A stretch of DNA of 64,000 nt. Source: Bradyrhizobium macuxiense. GTDB lineage: Bacteria; Pseudomonadota; Alphaproteobacteria; Rhizobiales; Xanthobacteraceae. Made by a program: the position numbers and the translations under genes. Numbering within the stretch: the stretch's first letter is position 1; each line of letters begins with the position of its first letter. This document shows positions 56,655-64,000 of the stretch, piece by piece. Location: NCBI RefSeq assembly GCF_007993935.1, contig NZ_VITY01000004.1, forward strand, positions 186,001 to 250,000, read 5' to 3'. The notes under the pieces are model-generated. The model was not told the origin of the DNA. It was given only the letters and a program-made list of their open reading frames with translations, and ran no database searches.

Positions 56655-57386
56655 GTGAATTCGGTTCAGAATCCAGCCTATGTCACTGGCCTCGAGGCGC
56701 GCTTTGCCGCTGCCGCGCGGCACAGCCGCATGGTACGGATCCTGCGCGTCGCGGTGCCTGCGGTGGTTGGCCTCGCGATGGCCTCGATCATCTTCGTCTC
56801 GGTCTACAATCCATTCCGCGAAATGATCCCCAAGCTGCCGGTCGAGATGGACAACCTCGTGGTGTCGGGCACCAAGATCACGATGGAATCGCCGCACATC
56901 GCCGGCTTCTCGGCCGACGGCCGGCCCTACGAGATGTGGGCCAAGGCGGCGATCCAGGACGTCACCGATCCCGACCATGTCGAGCTCAAGACGATCCGCG
57001 CCAAGGTGGCGCAGCAGGATCAGTCGACGGTGACGATGGATGCGCGCACCGGCTTCTTCGACAACAAGAAGCAGCTGCTCGATTTGCGCCAGGATATCTT
57101 CCTGCAGTCGTCCACCGGCTATGAGGCCAAGCTGACGCAGGCCTTCGTCGACATCAACAAGGGCAACGTCTCGTCGGACGAGCATGTCGACGTCAAGCTG
57201 CTCGAGGGCACGCTGACATCGGATCGTCTCAGGATCTACAACAGCGGCGAGCTGGTGCGGTTCGAAGGCAATGTCGTGATGTATCTCGACAAGCTCGGCG
57301 ACAACAATCCGAGCCCGCCTGCCGAGGCCGCGCCACCGCCACCTCCGCCGCCACCGAAGGCGCGCAAATCCGCCAACACGAAATGA
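56655..57386 (+). CDS. lptC: LPS export ABC transporter periplasmic protein LptC
   Basis: 243 residues from GTG 56655, behind GGAG. One membrane segment near residues 27-50 (ILRVAVPAVVGLAMASIIF) anchors it; the periplasmic beta-jellyroll has VSGTKITMESPHIAGFSADG, MDARTGFFDNKKQLLDLRQD and VKLLEGTLTSDRLRIYNSGE. It links LptB2FG to the LptA bridge. The C-terminus ends in a Pro-rich run (EAAPPPPPPPPKARK). Its stop overlaps the first lptA start as ATGA. Confidence 0.93.
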   Translation: MNSVQNPAYVTGLEARFAAAARHSRMVRILRVAVPAVVGLAMASIIFVSVYNPFREMIPKLPVEMDNLVVSGTKITMESPHIAGFSADGRPYEMWAKAAIQDVTDPDHVELKTIRAKVAQQDQSTVTMDARTGFFDNKKQLLDLRQDIFLQSSTGYEAKLTQAFVDINKGNVSSDEHVDVKLLEGTLTSDRLRIYNSGELVRFEGNVVMYLDKLGDNNPSPPAEAAPPPPPPPPKARKSANTK

Positions 57387-58123
57387 ATTTGATGATGAGA
57401 CGTTTTCCGCACGGCTTCGCAATCGCGGCCTTTCTGCTCACGCTGCTTGCAGCCGGCGCTGCGTCCGCGCAGGGCTCGATGTCGGGCGTTCCCAATGCCA
57501 TGCAGGGCTTCTCGCAGAACCGCGACCAGCCGATCCAGATCGAGGCCGCCGCGCTCGAGATGCGCGACAAGAAGAAGGAGGCGACCTTCTCCGGCAATGT
57601 GAAGGTCGTGCAGGGCGACACCACCATGACCTCGAAGGTGCTGGTGGTGTTCTACGAGGATAAATCGACCCAGACGCCGGCGCCTGCGCCGGCAGCCACC
57701 AAGGGTGCCGCCGCCAAGGGCGCCGCGCCGATGCAGTCGGCAACCCCCGGCCCCGGCGGCGCGTCCTCGATCAAGCGGCTGGAGGCGAAGGGCAATGTCG
57801 TCGTCACCCAGAAGGACCAGGTGGTCACCGGCGAGACCGCGATCTTCGACACCAAGACCAATCTGATCACCATGCTCGGCGGCGGTGGCGGCCAGGTGGT
57901 GCTGACCCAGTGCCAGAACGTGCTGCGCGGCGACCGCCTGCTGGTCGACATGACCACCGGCGTCTCGCGGGTGGAATCCGACAGCGGCAAGGTGCAGGGC
58001 CTGTTCATCCAGTCGCAGGGCGGACAGAGCGGCAAGGGTGGCTGCGGCACGCCGGCCGCCCCCGGCACGGCCCCAGCGGCCCCGTCACCGCTTCAACTGC
58101 TGCCGGGTAGCAAGTCGAAATAA
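57383..58123 (+). CDS. lptA: LptA family periplasmic LPS-bridge protein, copy 1
   Basis: 246 residues. Signal peptide (FAIAAFLLTLLAAGAASAQ) then the OstA/LptA domain: PIQIEAAALEMRDKKKEATF, SGNVKVVQGDTTMTSKVLVV, GNVVVTQKDQVVTGETAIFD and VLRGDRLLVDMTTGVSRVES. A 40-residue Ala/Pro/Lys insert (PAPAPAATKGAAAKGAAPMQ) splits the domain, and the tail is Pro/Gly/Ser-rich. LptA oligomers carry LPS across the periplasm. A near-identical second copy follows after 24 bp. Confidence 0.93.
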   Translation: MNLMMRRFPHGFAIAAFLLTLLAAGAASAQGSMSGVPNAMQGFSQNRDQPIQIEAAALEMRDKKKEATFSGNVKVVQGDTTMTSKVLVVFYEDKSTQTPAPAPAATKGAAAKGAAPMQSATPGPGGASSIKRLEAKGNVVVTQKDQVVTGETAIFDTKTNLITMLGGGGGQVVLTQCQNVLRGDRLLVDMTTGVSRVESDSGKVQGLFIQSQGGQSGKGGCGTPAAPGTAPAAPSPLQLLPGSKSK

Positions 58124-58147
58124 GCGCCGCTGGGCGCGAGGATCGTC

Positions 58148-58831
58148 ATGCCGATGCTGGTTTCGCGCGCCGCACTCGTCGCTCTCCTTGCGCTGATGGC
58201 GTTCGACACCGCGCGCGGACAGGGCACTGCGTCCGTGCCCAACGCCATGCAGGGTTTTGCGCAGAACCGCGACCAGCCGGTCAAGATCGAGGCGGCCGTG
58301 CTCGAAATGCGCGACAAGAAGAAGGAGGCGACTTTCTCCGGCAATGTGAAAGTCACGCAGGGCGACACCACCATGACCTCGAAGGTCCTGGTCGTGTTCT
58401 ACGAGGACAAGTCGACCCAGCCGCCGGCGACTGCGCCGAGCTCCACCGCAGCCAAGGGCCCGCCGCCGCAATCGGCAACGCCCGGCCCCGCCGGCGCTTC
58501 CTCGATCAACCGGCTGGAAGCGAAGGGCGATGTCGTCGTGACCCAGAAGGATCAGGTCGTCACCGGCACGACCGCGATCTTCGATACCAAGACCAATTTG
58601 ATCACCATGCTCGGCGGCAGCGGCAGCCAGGTGGTGCTGACCCAGTGCCAGAACGTGGTGCGCGGCGATCGGCTGCTGGTGGACATGACGACCGGCGTCT
58701 CGCGCGTGGAATCCGACACCGGCAGGGTGCAAGCCATGGTCGTTCAGGGACAAGACTGCGGCGGCGCGCCGGCCGCGAGCAGCCCCGTAAGCCCCCCGTC
58801 AGCTTCCGCCAAGCCATCAAAATCAAGATGA
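58148..58831 (+). CDS. lptA: LptA family periplasmic LPS-bridge protein, copy 2 (tandem duplicate)
   Basis: 227 residues with its own signal peptide (AALVALLALMAFDTARG). The core repeats copy 1 almost unchanged: SVPNAMQGFAQNRDQPVKIE, MRDKKKEATFSGNVK, TQGDTTMTSKVLVVFYEDKS and VRGDRLLVDMTTGVSRVESD. Differences lie mainly in the signal peptide, the insert (shorter here) and the C-terminal tail (CGGAPAASSPVSPPSASA). Both copies keep two similarly placed Cys residues (LTQCQN and near the tail). Same transcript as lptC and copy 1. Confidence 0.9.
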   Translation: MPMLVSRAALVALLALMAFDTARGQGTASVPNAMQGFAQNRDQPVKIEAAVLEMRDKKKEATFSGNVKVTQGDTTMTSKVLVVFYEDKSTQPPATAPSSTAAKGPPPQSATPGPAGASSINRLEAKGDVVVTQKDQVVTGTTAIFDTKTNLITMLGGSGSQVVLTQCQNVVRGDRLLVDMTTGVSRVESDTGRVQAMVVQGQDCGGAPAASSPVSPPSASAKPSKSR

Positions 58832-59152
58832 ATCAATGCATTAGATAATATTTTGCGGCCGCGAGGTTGAAGCGCGCGGGGCGAGACTGTATCTACTCCA
58901 GCGGCCCGGCCGAACGATATGCCTTTGAGGGGGAGTTGTTGGCCGGGACAGGGGCATCCATTCATTCAAGGCGCGGGTGATCGCGCTTTGCCGTGTTGTT
59001 TGAGCATGATCTCCGCGCAGAGGCGTCCGCTTTTGTCGCGAGGGAAGGCCGGTATCCAGGTTTCCGGCGCATGCTTGCGGGGTACGCGTGCGAATCGATT
59101 GGTCCGCAGGCAAAGTCGCGGGATCACCGTGAAAGGCTGAAACGAAGCGGGG
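58832..59152. other. Gap between lptA copy 2 and lptB
   Basis: 321 bases. A degenerate palindromic element occupies 59002-59076. Otherwise no gene is visible. lptB may have its own promoter here. Confidence 0.5.
59002..59076. repeat. Degenerate member of the AAGTGGNNACCGG palindrome family
   Basis: GAGCATGATCT at the left, GGCCGGTATCCAGGTTTCCG in the right half and GCATGCTT at the end follow the layout of the 28731 element, with many mismatches. The assignment is by resemblance and weaker than the others. Confidence 0.4.
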
Positions 59153-60139
59153 ATGGTGGATTTTCTCGGCATGTTCCGGCGGCGTCCTGCGAAACGCAGC
59201 TCCGGATTTGCGCGCTCGCATGACGACATCACAGCGCTCGACGACCAGTTCGGCGAGATGCTGACGTCGCCGGTGCGTGACGCGCCGCCGATGGCGCGCG
59301 CCGCCTCGGTTCCCGCCGCCGAACTGCCGCGATCCCAGCCCGCAGCAGCACCCGCTCCGGCGCGGGCAAGGCCAGCCAGGAATAGCGCTCCGGCGGCGCC
59401 GCAGCTGATCAAGCGGCCGGGCTACCTGGCTGTGCATAGCGTGGAAAAGAGCTTCGGCAGCCGCCAGGTCGTGCGCGGCGTCAGCATCTATGTGCGCCGC
59501 GGCGAGGCGGTCGGCCTGCTCGGGCCGAACGGCGCCGGCAAGACCACGGTGTTCTACATGATCACGGGCCTGATCAAGGCCGATCGCGGCGCGATCGAGC
59601 TCGACGGCCACGACGTCACCAAGCTGCCGATGTATCAGCGCGCACGTCTCGGCATCGGCTATCTGCCGCAGGAAGCCTCGATCTTCCGCGGCCTGTCGGT
59701 CGAGCAGAACATCCGCGCCGTGCTCGAGGTCGTCGAGCCCTCGAAGAAGAAGCGCGAGCACGAGCTGGATTCGCTGCTCGACGAATTCAACATCACGCGG
59801 CTGCGCAAGAGCCCGTCGATCGCGCTGTCCGGCGGCGAGCGCCGCCGCGTCGAAATCGCGCGCGCGCTGGCGACGCGGCCCAATTACATGCTGCTCGACG
59901 AGCCGTTCGCCGGCATCGACCCGATCGCGGTCGGCGACATCCAGGACCTCGTCCGCCATCTCACCAACCGCGGCATCGGCGTTCTCATCACCGACCATAA
60001 CGTCCGTGAAACGCTCGGCCTGACCGACCGTGCCTACATCGTCTATGCCGGTGAGATCTTGACTGAGGGAAGCCCGGAGGAGATCGTTAATGATCCCGAT
60101 GTACGTCGGCTTTACCTTGGCGAGGAATTCCGCCTCTAA
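59153..60139 (+). CDS. lptB: LPS export ABC transporter ATPase LptB, with N-terminal extension
   Basis: 328 residues against about 240 in E. coli LptB. The extra 85 or so residues at the N-terminus (charged start, then Ala/Pro/Arg-rich [20 protein letters not shown]) precede a normal ATPase: [19 protein letters not shown] (Walker A), [17 protein letters not shown] (Q-loop), [15 protein letters not shown] (signature), [20 protein letters not shown] (Walker B) and [11 protein letters not shown] (H-loop). Powers LPS extraction with LptFG. A later internal start would give the short form. Followed by rpoN. Confidence 0.95.
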   Translation: MVDFLGMFRRRPAKRSSGFARSHDDITALDDQFGEMLTSPVRDAPPMARAASVPAAELPRSQPAAAPAPARARPARNSAPAAPQLIKRPGYLAVHSVEKSFGSRQVVRGVSIYVRRGEAVGLLGPNGAGKTTVFYMITGLIKADRGAIELDGHDVTKLPMYQRARLGIGYLPQEASIFRGLSVEQNIRAVLEVVEPSKKKREHELDSLLDEFNITRLRKSPSIALSGGERRRVEIARALATRPNYMLLDEPFAGIDPIAVGDIQDLVRHLTNRGIGVLITDHNVRETLGLTDRAYIVYAGEILTEGSPEEIVNDPDVRRLYLGEEFRL

Positions 60140-60229
60140 CCCAAATTTCGCATCCGTCAAGCCGTGTACAAGCTTCACGGACTAAGATAAGCAAGAATCG
60201 AGCCAACTTTTAAGGTCGATCTTGCCTCC

Positions 60230-61885
60230 ATGGCGCTGACGCAAAGACTAGAGTTCCGCCAGTCGCAGTCGCTGGTGATGACGCCGCAGCTGATGCAGGC
60301 GATCAAGCTGCTGCAACTGTCGAACCTGGACCTGTCGGCCTTTGTCGAGGAGGAGCTGGAGCGCAACCCGCTGCTGGAGCGGGCAGCAGACGGGCCGGAA
60401 CCGCCGGTCGCCGGCGAGCTGGCCATGGAGCGGCAGGACTACGGCGATTCCGATGGTTCCTCGAGCTACGGCGACGATGGCGACGGCTCCGACATGGCCG
60501 CAGGTTCGGGCGGCGAAGCCGCTTTCGAGCCCGGCCAGGAGGAATGGCTGAACCGCGACCTCGGCACCCGCGCCGAGATCGAGCAGACGCTCGACACCGG
60601 TCTCGACAACGTGTTCTCCGAGGAGCCGGCGGAGGCGGCCGCGCGCGCCGCGCAGGATGCGCCACCCTCGGTCTATACCGAATGGGGCGGCGGCGCCTCC
60701 AGCGACGACGAATACAATCTCGAAGCCTTCGTGGCCGCCGAGCTGACGCTCGCCGACCATCTCGCCGAGCAGCTCGCGGTGGCGTTCTCGGCGCCGGCGC
60801 AGCGCATGATCGGGCAGTATCTGATCGATCTGGTCGACGACGCCGGCTACCTGCCGGCCGATCTCGGCCAGGCCGCCGAACGGCTCGGTGCGTCGCAGCA
60901 AGCGGTCGACGAGGTCGTCGCCGTGCTGCAGAAGTTCGATCCGCCGGGTGTCTGCGCGCGAAGCCTGAGCGAGTGCCTCGCGATCCAGCTGCGCGAGCTC
61001 GATCGCTACGATCCGGCGATGCAGGCGCTGGTCGAGCATCTCGATCTGCTTGCCAAGCGCGACATCGCCGGCCTGCGCAAGCTGTGCGGCGTCGACGATG
61101 AAGACATCACCGACATGATCGCCGAGATCCGCCGGCTCGATCCGAAGCCCGGCCTGAAGTTCGGCACCTCGCGGACGCAGACCATGGTGCCCGACGTCTA
61201 TGTGCGTCCGGGTCCCGACGGCGGTTGGCACGTCGAGCTCAACAGCGACACTCTGCCGCGCGTGCTGGTCAACCAGACCTATTACTCTGAGCTGTCGAAG
61301 ACGATCCGCAAGGAAGGCGATAAGTCGTACTTCACCGACTGCCTGCAGAACGCGACCTGGCTGGTGCGCGCGCTCGATCAGCGAGCCCGCACCATCCTGA
61401 AGGTCGCGACCGAAATCGTCCGCCAGCAGGACGGATTCTTCACCTATGGCGTCGCGCACTTAAGGCCGCTGAATCTGAAGGCAGTCGCGGACGCGATCCA
61501 GATGCATGAATCGACGGTGTCGCGCGTCACCGCCAACAAATACATGGCGACCAATCGCGGCAGTTTTGAATTGAAGTATTTTTTCACCGCGTCGATCGCG
61601 TCCGCCGACGGCGGCGAGGCGCATTCGGCCGAAGCGGTGCGTCACCACATCAAGCAGTTGATCGACGGCGAGGCGCCGTCGGCGATCCTGTCCGACGACA
61701 CGATCGTGGAACGTTTGCGCGCCTCGGGCATTGATATCGCCCGCCGCACCGTCGCGAAGTACCGTGAGGCGATGCGGATACCATCCTCGGTGCAGCGCCG
61801 CCGTGACAAACAGAGCATGCTCGGTAATGCCCTTTCGGCTCCTGCCTCCGCGCCCGACCGCTCGCGCGATACAGCCCCCGTTTAG
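60230..61885 (+). CDS. rpoN: RNA polymerase sigma-54 factor
   Basis: 551 residues. Region I is Gln/Leu-rich (QRLEFRQSQSLVMTPQLMQA, LQLSNLDLSAFVEEELERNP), region II is acidic (about 70-130), and region III has the core-binding part, the HTH (LNLKAVADAIQMHESTVSRV) and the RpoN box ARRTVAKYRE at 504-513. It recognises -24/-12 promoters with enhancer-binding activators, for nitrogen and other functions. Placed between lptB and hpf/ptsN, the conserved proteobacterial order. Bradyrhizobium carries two rpoN copies; which one this is cannot be told here. Confidence 0.97.
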   Translation: MALTQRLEFRQSQSLVMTPQLMQAIKLLQLSNLDLSAFVEEELERNPLLERAADGPEPPVAGELAMERQDYGDSDGSSSYGDDGDGSDMAAGSGGEAAFEPGQEEWLNRDLGTRAEIEQTLDTGLDNVFSEEPAEAAARAAQDAPPSVYTEWGGGASSDDEYNLEAFVAAELTLADHLAEQLAVAFSAPAQRMIGQYLIDLVDDAGYLPADLGQAAERLGASQQAVDEVVAVLQKFDPPGVCARSLSECLAIQLRELDRYDPAMQALVEHLDLLAKRDIAGLRKLCGVDDEDITDMIAEIRRLDPKPGLKFGTSRTQTMVPDVYVRPGPDGGWHVELNSDTLPRVLVNQTYYSELSKTIRKEGDKSYFTDCLQNATWLVRALDQRARTILKVATEIVRQQDGFFTYGVAHLRPLNLKAVADAIQMHESTVSRVTANKYMATNRGSFELKYFFTASIASADGGEAHSAEAVRHHIKQLIDGEAPSAILSDDTIVERLRASGIDIARRTVAKYREAMRIPSSVQRRRDKQSMLGNALSAPASAPDRSRDTAPV

Positions 61886-62070
61886 GTTACTTCTTGAGGA
61901 TGGCCCCGTCCGAGTACGGACCGGTCCATGCGCTCGTTGCGTTCGCGTCAAATCGCGATAGTCTCGACCTTTCCAGGTCGAGCATCGTCCAGAAAGGAAG
62001 GTAACCGGAATCCAGCACCCATCATGCTCCTGCAAGACTGACCGAGGCATCCCAGCAATTGAGGCATCAA

Positions 62071-62670
62071 ATGACCCTTCGAATCTCGGGAAAGAGCATC
62101 AGCATCGGCGAGGCGCTTCGAGCGCGCGTCAGCGACCGCACCGACGAGGTCCTGCGAAAGTATTTTGATGGCAACTATTCCGGTCACATCACGCTGAGCA
62201 AGGATGGATTCGGCTTCCGAACCGACTGCGCGCTGCATCTGGATTCCGGGATCACGCTGGAAGCCGAATCCAACGCCGCCGACGCCTATGCCAGCGCGGA
62301 TGCCGCGCTGTTGATGATCGAGAAGCGCCTGCGCCGCTACAAGAGCCGGCTCAAGGATCGCTCCGCCCGCAAGACCTATGCCGCCAACGCTGCGCTTGCC
62401 GAATTGAACGGCGTCGGGCTCGACGCGCCGAGTTATGTCATCGAGGCGCCCGAGAACGAGGACGAGGTCACCGAATACAGCCCGGTGATCATTGCTGAGG
62501 CAACCACCGCGCTGAAGCGGCTGTCGGTCAGCGAGGCCGTGATGGAGCTCGATCTGACCGGCGCCTCCTGCCTGGTGTTCCAGCATGGCGGCAGTGGCCG
62601 GTTGAACATCATATACCGCCGTACGGACGGCAATGTCGGCTGGGTCGATCCGCCTGCGGTGAGCCCCTGA
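62071..62670 (+). CDS. hpf: Ribosome hibernation promoting factor, long form
   Basis: 199 residues from ATG 62071, behind GAGG; a TTG four codons earlier is less likely. The N-terminal domain (MTLRISGKSISIGEALRARV, LRKYFDGNYSGHITLSKDG, ADAALLMIEKRLRRYKSRLK) matches HPF/YfiA, and after an acidic linker the C-terminal domain (LDLTGASCLVFQHGGSGRLN, IIYRRTDGNVGWVDPP) identifies the long form. Long HPF dimerises and stacks 70S ribosomes into 100S particles in starvation. In the conserved rpoN-hpf-ptsN order. Confidence 0.95.
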   Translation: MTLRISGKSISIGEALRARVSDRTDEVLRKYFDGNYSGHITLSKDGFGFRTDCALHLDSGITLEAESNAADAYASADAALLMIEKRLRRYKSRLKDRSARKTYAANAALAELNGVGLDAPSYVIEAPENEDEVTEYSPVIIAEATTALKRLSVSEAVMELDLTGASCLVFQHGGSGRLNIIYRRTDGNVGWVDPPAVSP

Positions 62671-62901
62671 GGATAGTTGGCAGATGGCATTGACGTCCGA
62701 AGCCAGCCCTGCTTATGGTCCGCCGCCTCCAGGAACAAGGGGGGCGGAACAGGGTTCGCAGGTGTTGGCACCGCCGATACGTTGGAGTAGAAGCCCTGCC
62801 AAATGGACCCGGGCTAAGCCCGCATCCCACCTCATCTTCTTGACGCCGCCGCTGTAAAGCCTATTTCGCAACCTGACGGTCATTCACCTCGGAACGTCCC
62901 A

Positions 62902-63363
62902 ATGCCGATTACCGATCTGGTCGCACCCGAGGCGATACTTCCGGCTTTGAAAGTCATCAGCAAGAAGCAGGCGCTGCAGGAACTTGCCGCGCGCGCTTCG
63001 GCTTTGACCGGGCAGAACGAACGCGCGATCTTCGAAGTGCTGCTGCAGCGCGAGAAGCTCGGCACCACGGCGGTCGGCTACGGCGTCGCCATTCCGCACG
63101 GCAAGCTGCCCAAGCTGGAGAAGCTGTTCGGCTTCTTCGCCCGCCTCGAGCGGCCGATCGATTTCGAGGCGATGGACGGCCAGCCGGTCGACCTGATCTT
63201 CCTGCTGCTGGCACCCGAAGGCGCCGGCGCCGATCACCTCAAGGCGCTGGCGCGGATCGCCCGCCTGCTGCGCGACCAGGACGTCGCCAAGAAGCTGCGC
63301 GCCTCGCGCGACGCGCAGGCGATCTACTCGGTGCTCGCGCTGCCGCCGGCGAGCGCGGCGTAA
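62902..63363 (+). CDS. ptsN: PTS IIA-Ntr protein PtsN
   Basis: 153 residues. Single EIIA-Ntr domain with the phosphoryl-accepting His66 in VAIPHGKLPKLEKL and EVLLQREKLGTTAVGYG before it. It receives phosphate from the nitrogen PTS (PtsP-PtsO) and modulates potassium uptake, KdpD and sigma-54 linked traits in other bacteria. 231 bp behind hpf; a separate promoter is possible. Confidence 0.96.
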   Translation: MPITDLVAPEAILPALKVISKKQALQELAARASALTGQNERAIFEVLLQREKLGTTAVGYGVAIPHGKLPKLEKLFGFFARLERPIDFEAMDGQPVDLIFLLLAPEGAGADHLKALARIARLLRDQDVAKKLRASRDAQAIYSVLALPPASAA

Positions 63364-63456
63364 TCATCCGCGTCAGCGAATTCGTTCGCGCAACTGTCAT
63401 CGAGACATAGTTCGCGCGTCACGCGGTGGCGCATGCCGATGCGTTGCCCCGCTCTC

Positions 63457-63541
63457 CGTAGCCCGGATGGAGCGAAGCGCAATCCGGGAATCTCACGGCT
63501 GGCACGAATCCCGGATTTCGCTGCGCTCCATCCGGGCTACG
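63457..63541. repeat. Palindromic repeat (GTAGCCCGGATGGAGCG family), copy 2
   Basis: CGTAGCCCGGATGGAGCGAA at the left and TTCGCTGCGCTCCATCCGGG at the right are inverted copies. Same family as 46505-46592. Lies between convergent ptsN and the TetR gene. Confidence 0.88.
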
Positions 63542-63556
63542 AAGCATTCGAAAATT

Positions 63557-64000
63557 TCAGCAGATCGTCGGCAGCAGACGGCGGACTTCGTCGAGCAGAT
63601 CCGGAACGGCCTTCTCGTCATTGGCGAGATGCCTGAGCAGCGCGCTCTGGAACAGGCCGTCGAACAGCGCATAGAGCGCGGCCGGAGACGATGCCGGCTT
63701 CTTGTTGCCGAGCTCGGCATAGCGCGTCGCGATCCGCCAGATCATCGCTTCCAGGCTCTTGTCGATCTCGAGCACGTCCTTGCGGAACGCCGGCTCGAAC
63801 ATCGCCTGTGAGCGCAGATCGTACCAGAGCCGGTGCATGCGGGCTTCGTCCCGCAACGTCGCCGCGAGCTTGGCGAGGAAGCCTTCGGTCAGTTCGTCGC
63901 GGCTCTGCGCCGTCGTCACCACCTCGTCATAGCGCGTCACGCATTTCGCCTTGTAGTGACGGACGCAGCAGCAGATCAGGTCGAGCTTGTCGCTGAAGTA
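63557..64000 (-). CDS. TetR/AcrR-family regulator (N-terminus beyond window)
   Basis: The frame is open from base 64000 to a stop at 63557 and reads in from outside the window, so the N-terminal DNA-binding domain is mostly missing. At the right edge it begins YFSDKLDLICCCVRHYKAK, the end of a TetR helix-turn-helix and the linker helix. The rest is a C-terminal ligand domain (LTEGFLAKLAATLRDEARMH, AALYALFDGLFQSALLRHL). A Met at 63940 is inside the domain and not the start. BetI-like C-terminal domain likely; target unknown. Confidence 0.82.
   Translation of the reverse strand, partial: YFSDKLDLICCCVRHYKAKCVTRYDEVVTTAQSRDELTEGFLAKLAATLRDEARMHRLWYDLRSQAMFEPAFRKDVLEIDKSLEAMIWRIATRYAELGNKKPASSPAALYALFDGLFQSALLRHLANDEKAVPDLLDEVRRLLPTIC

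Overview
The window is high-GC chromosomal DNA of an alphaproteobacterium. It most likely comes from Bradyrhizobium or a close relative in the Nitrobacteraceae. The evidence is the protein style, the gene neighbourhoods (rph/hrcA/grpE, dnaK-dnaJ-pmtA, lptC-lptA-lptB-rpoN-hpf-ptsN) and many short palindromic intergenic repeats of the kind dispersed in that group. No phage, IS element, CRISPR array or large genomic island is visible. It is mostly core genome with a few accessory cassettes.

Layout. 1-7.3 kb: a Tat-exported metallo-beta-lactamase-fold protein (cut by the window edge), gshB, yraN and rsmI, divergent from an LpoA-like lipoprotein; then the minus-strand operon rph-rdgB-hemW. 7.5-16.3 kb: heat-shock region (hrcA, grpE, dnaK, dnaJ) interrupted by a minus-strand group (VOC protein, an AraC regulator broken by an in-frame amber codon, Tat-exported nicotinamidase, secreted unknown). 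16.4-22.6 kb: pmtA, FMN reductase, pyrF, DUF1330, dapB, gpmA, an Ada-like alkyltransferase, DUF2244 and nth. 22.7-28.8 kb: an EmrAB-type pump followed by a type III polyketide synthase, an isoprenylcysteine-methyltransferase-like protein and a second MFS pump with overlapping stops and starts. This is the most attractive metabolic cassette in the window.

28.8-34.5 kb: an EI24 protein, then an MFS carrier, a LysR regulator and a divergent CoA-transferase/HMG-CoA-lyase pair, probably for uptake and breakdown of a branched dicarboxylic acid. Two near-identical 44-bp palindromic elements in opposite orientation bracket the LysR gene. 34.5-41 kb: GT39-like transferase, permuted papain-fold protein, Tat-exported amine oxidase, MBL-fold protein and TauE-type exporter. 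41.2-47.2 kb: translation genes pheS, pheT, rplT, rpmI and infC; infC is read from an AUU start.

47.4-56.5 kb: single genes (hydrolase, SnoaL-like, thioesterase, queG, GST, uppP, NDUFA9-like reductase, tRNA-Leu(CAG), MFS pump, short RNase D). 56.6-63.4 kb: the LPS transport and nitrogen-control cluster lptC, two tandem lptA copies, lptB, rpoN, hpf and ptsN. A TetR-type regulator is cut by the right edge.

All functional calls come from reading the translated sequences. No database search was run, so family names rest on motifs, length and gene order.
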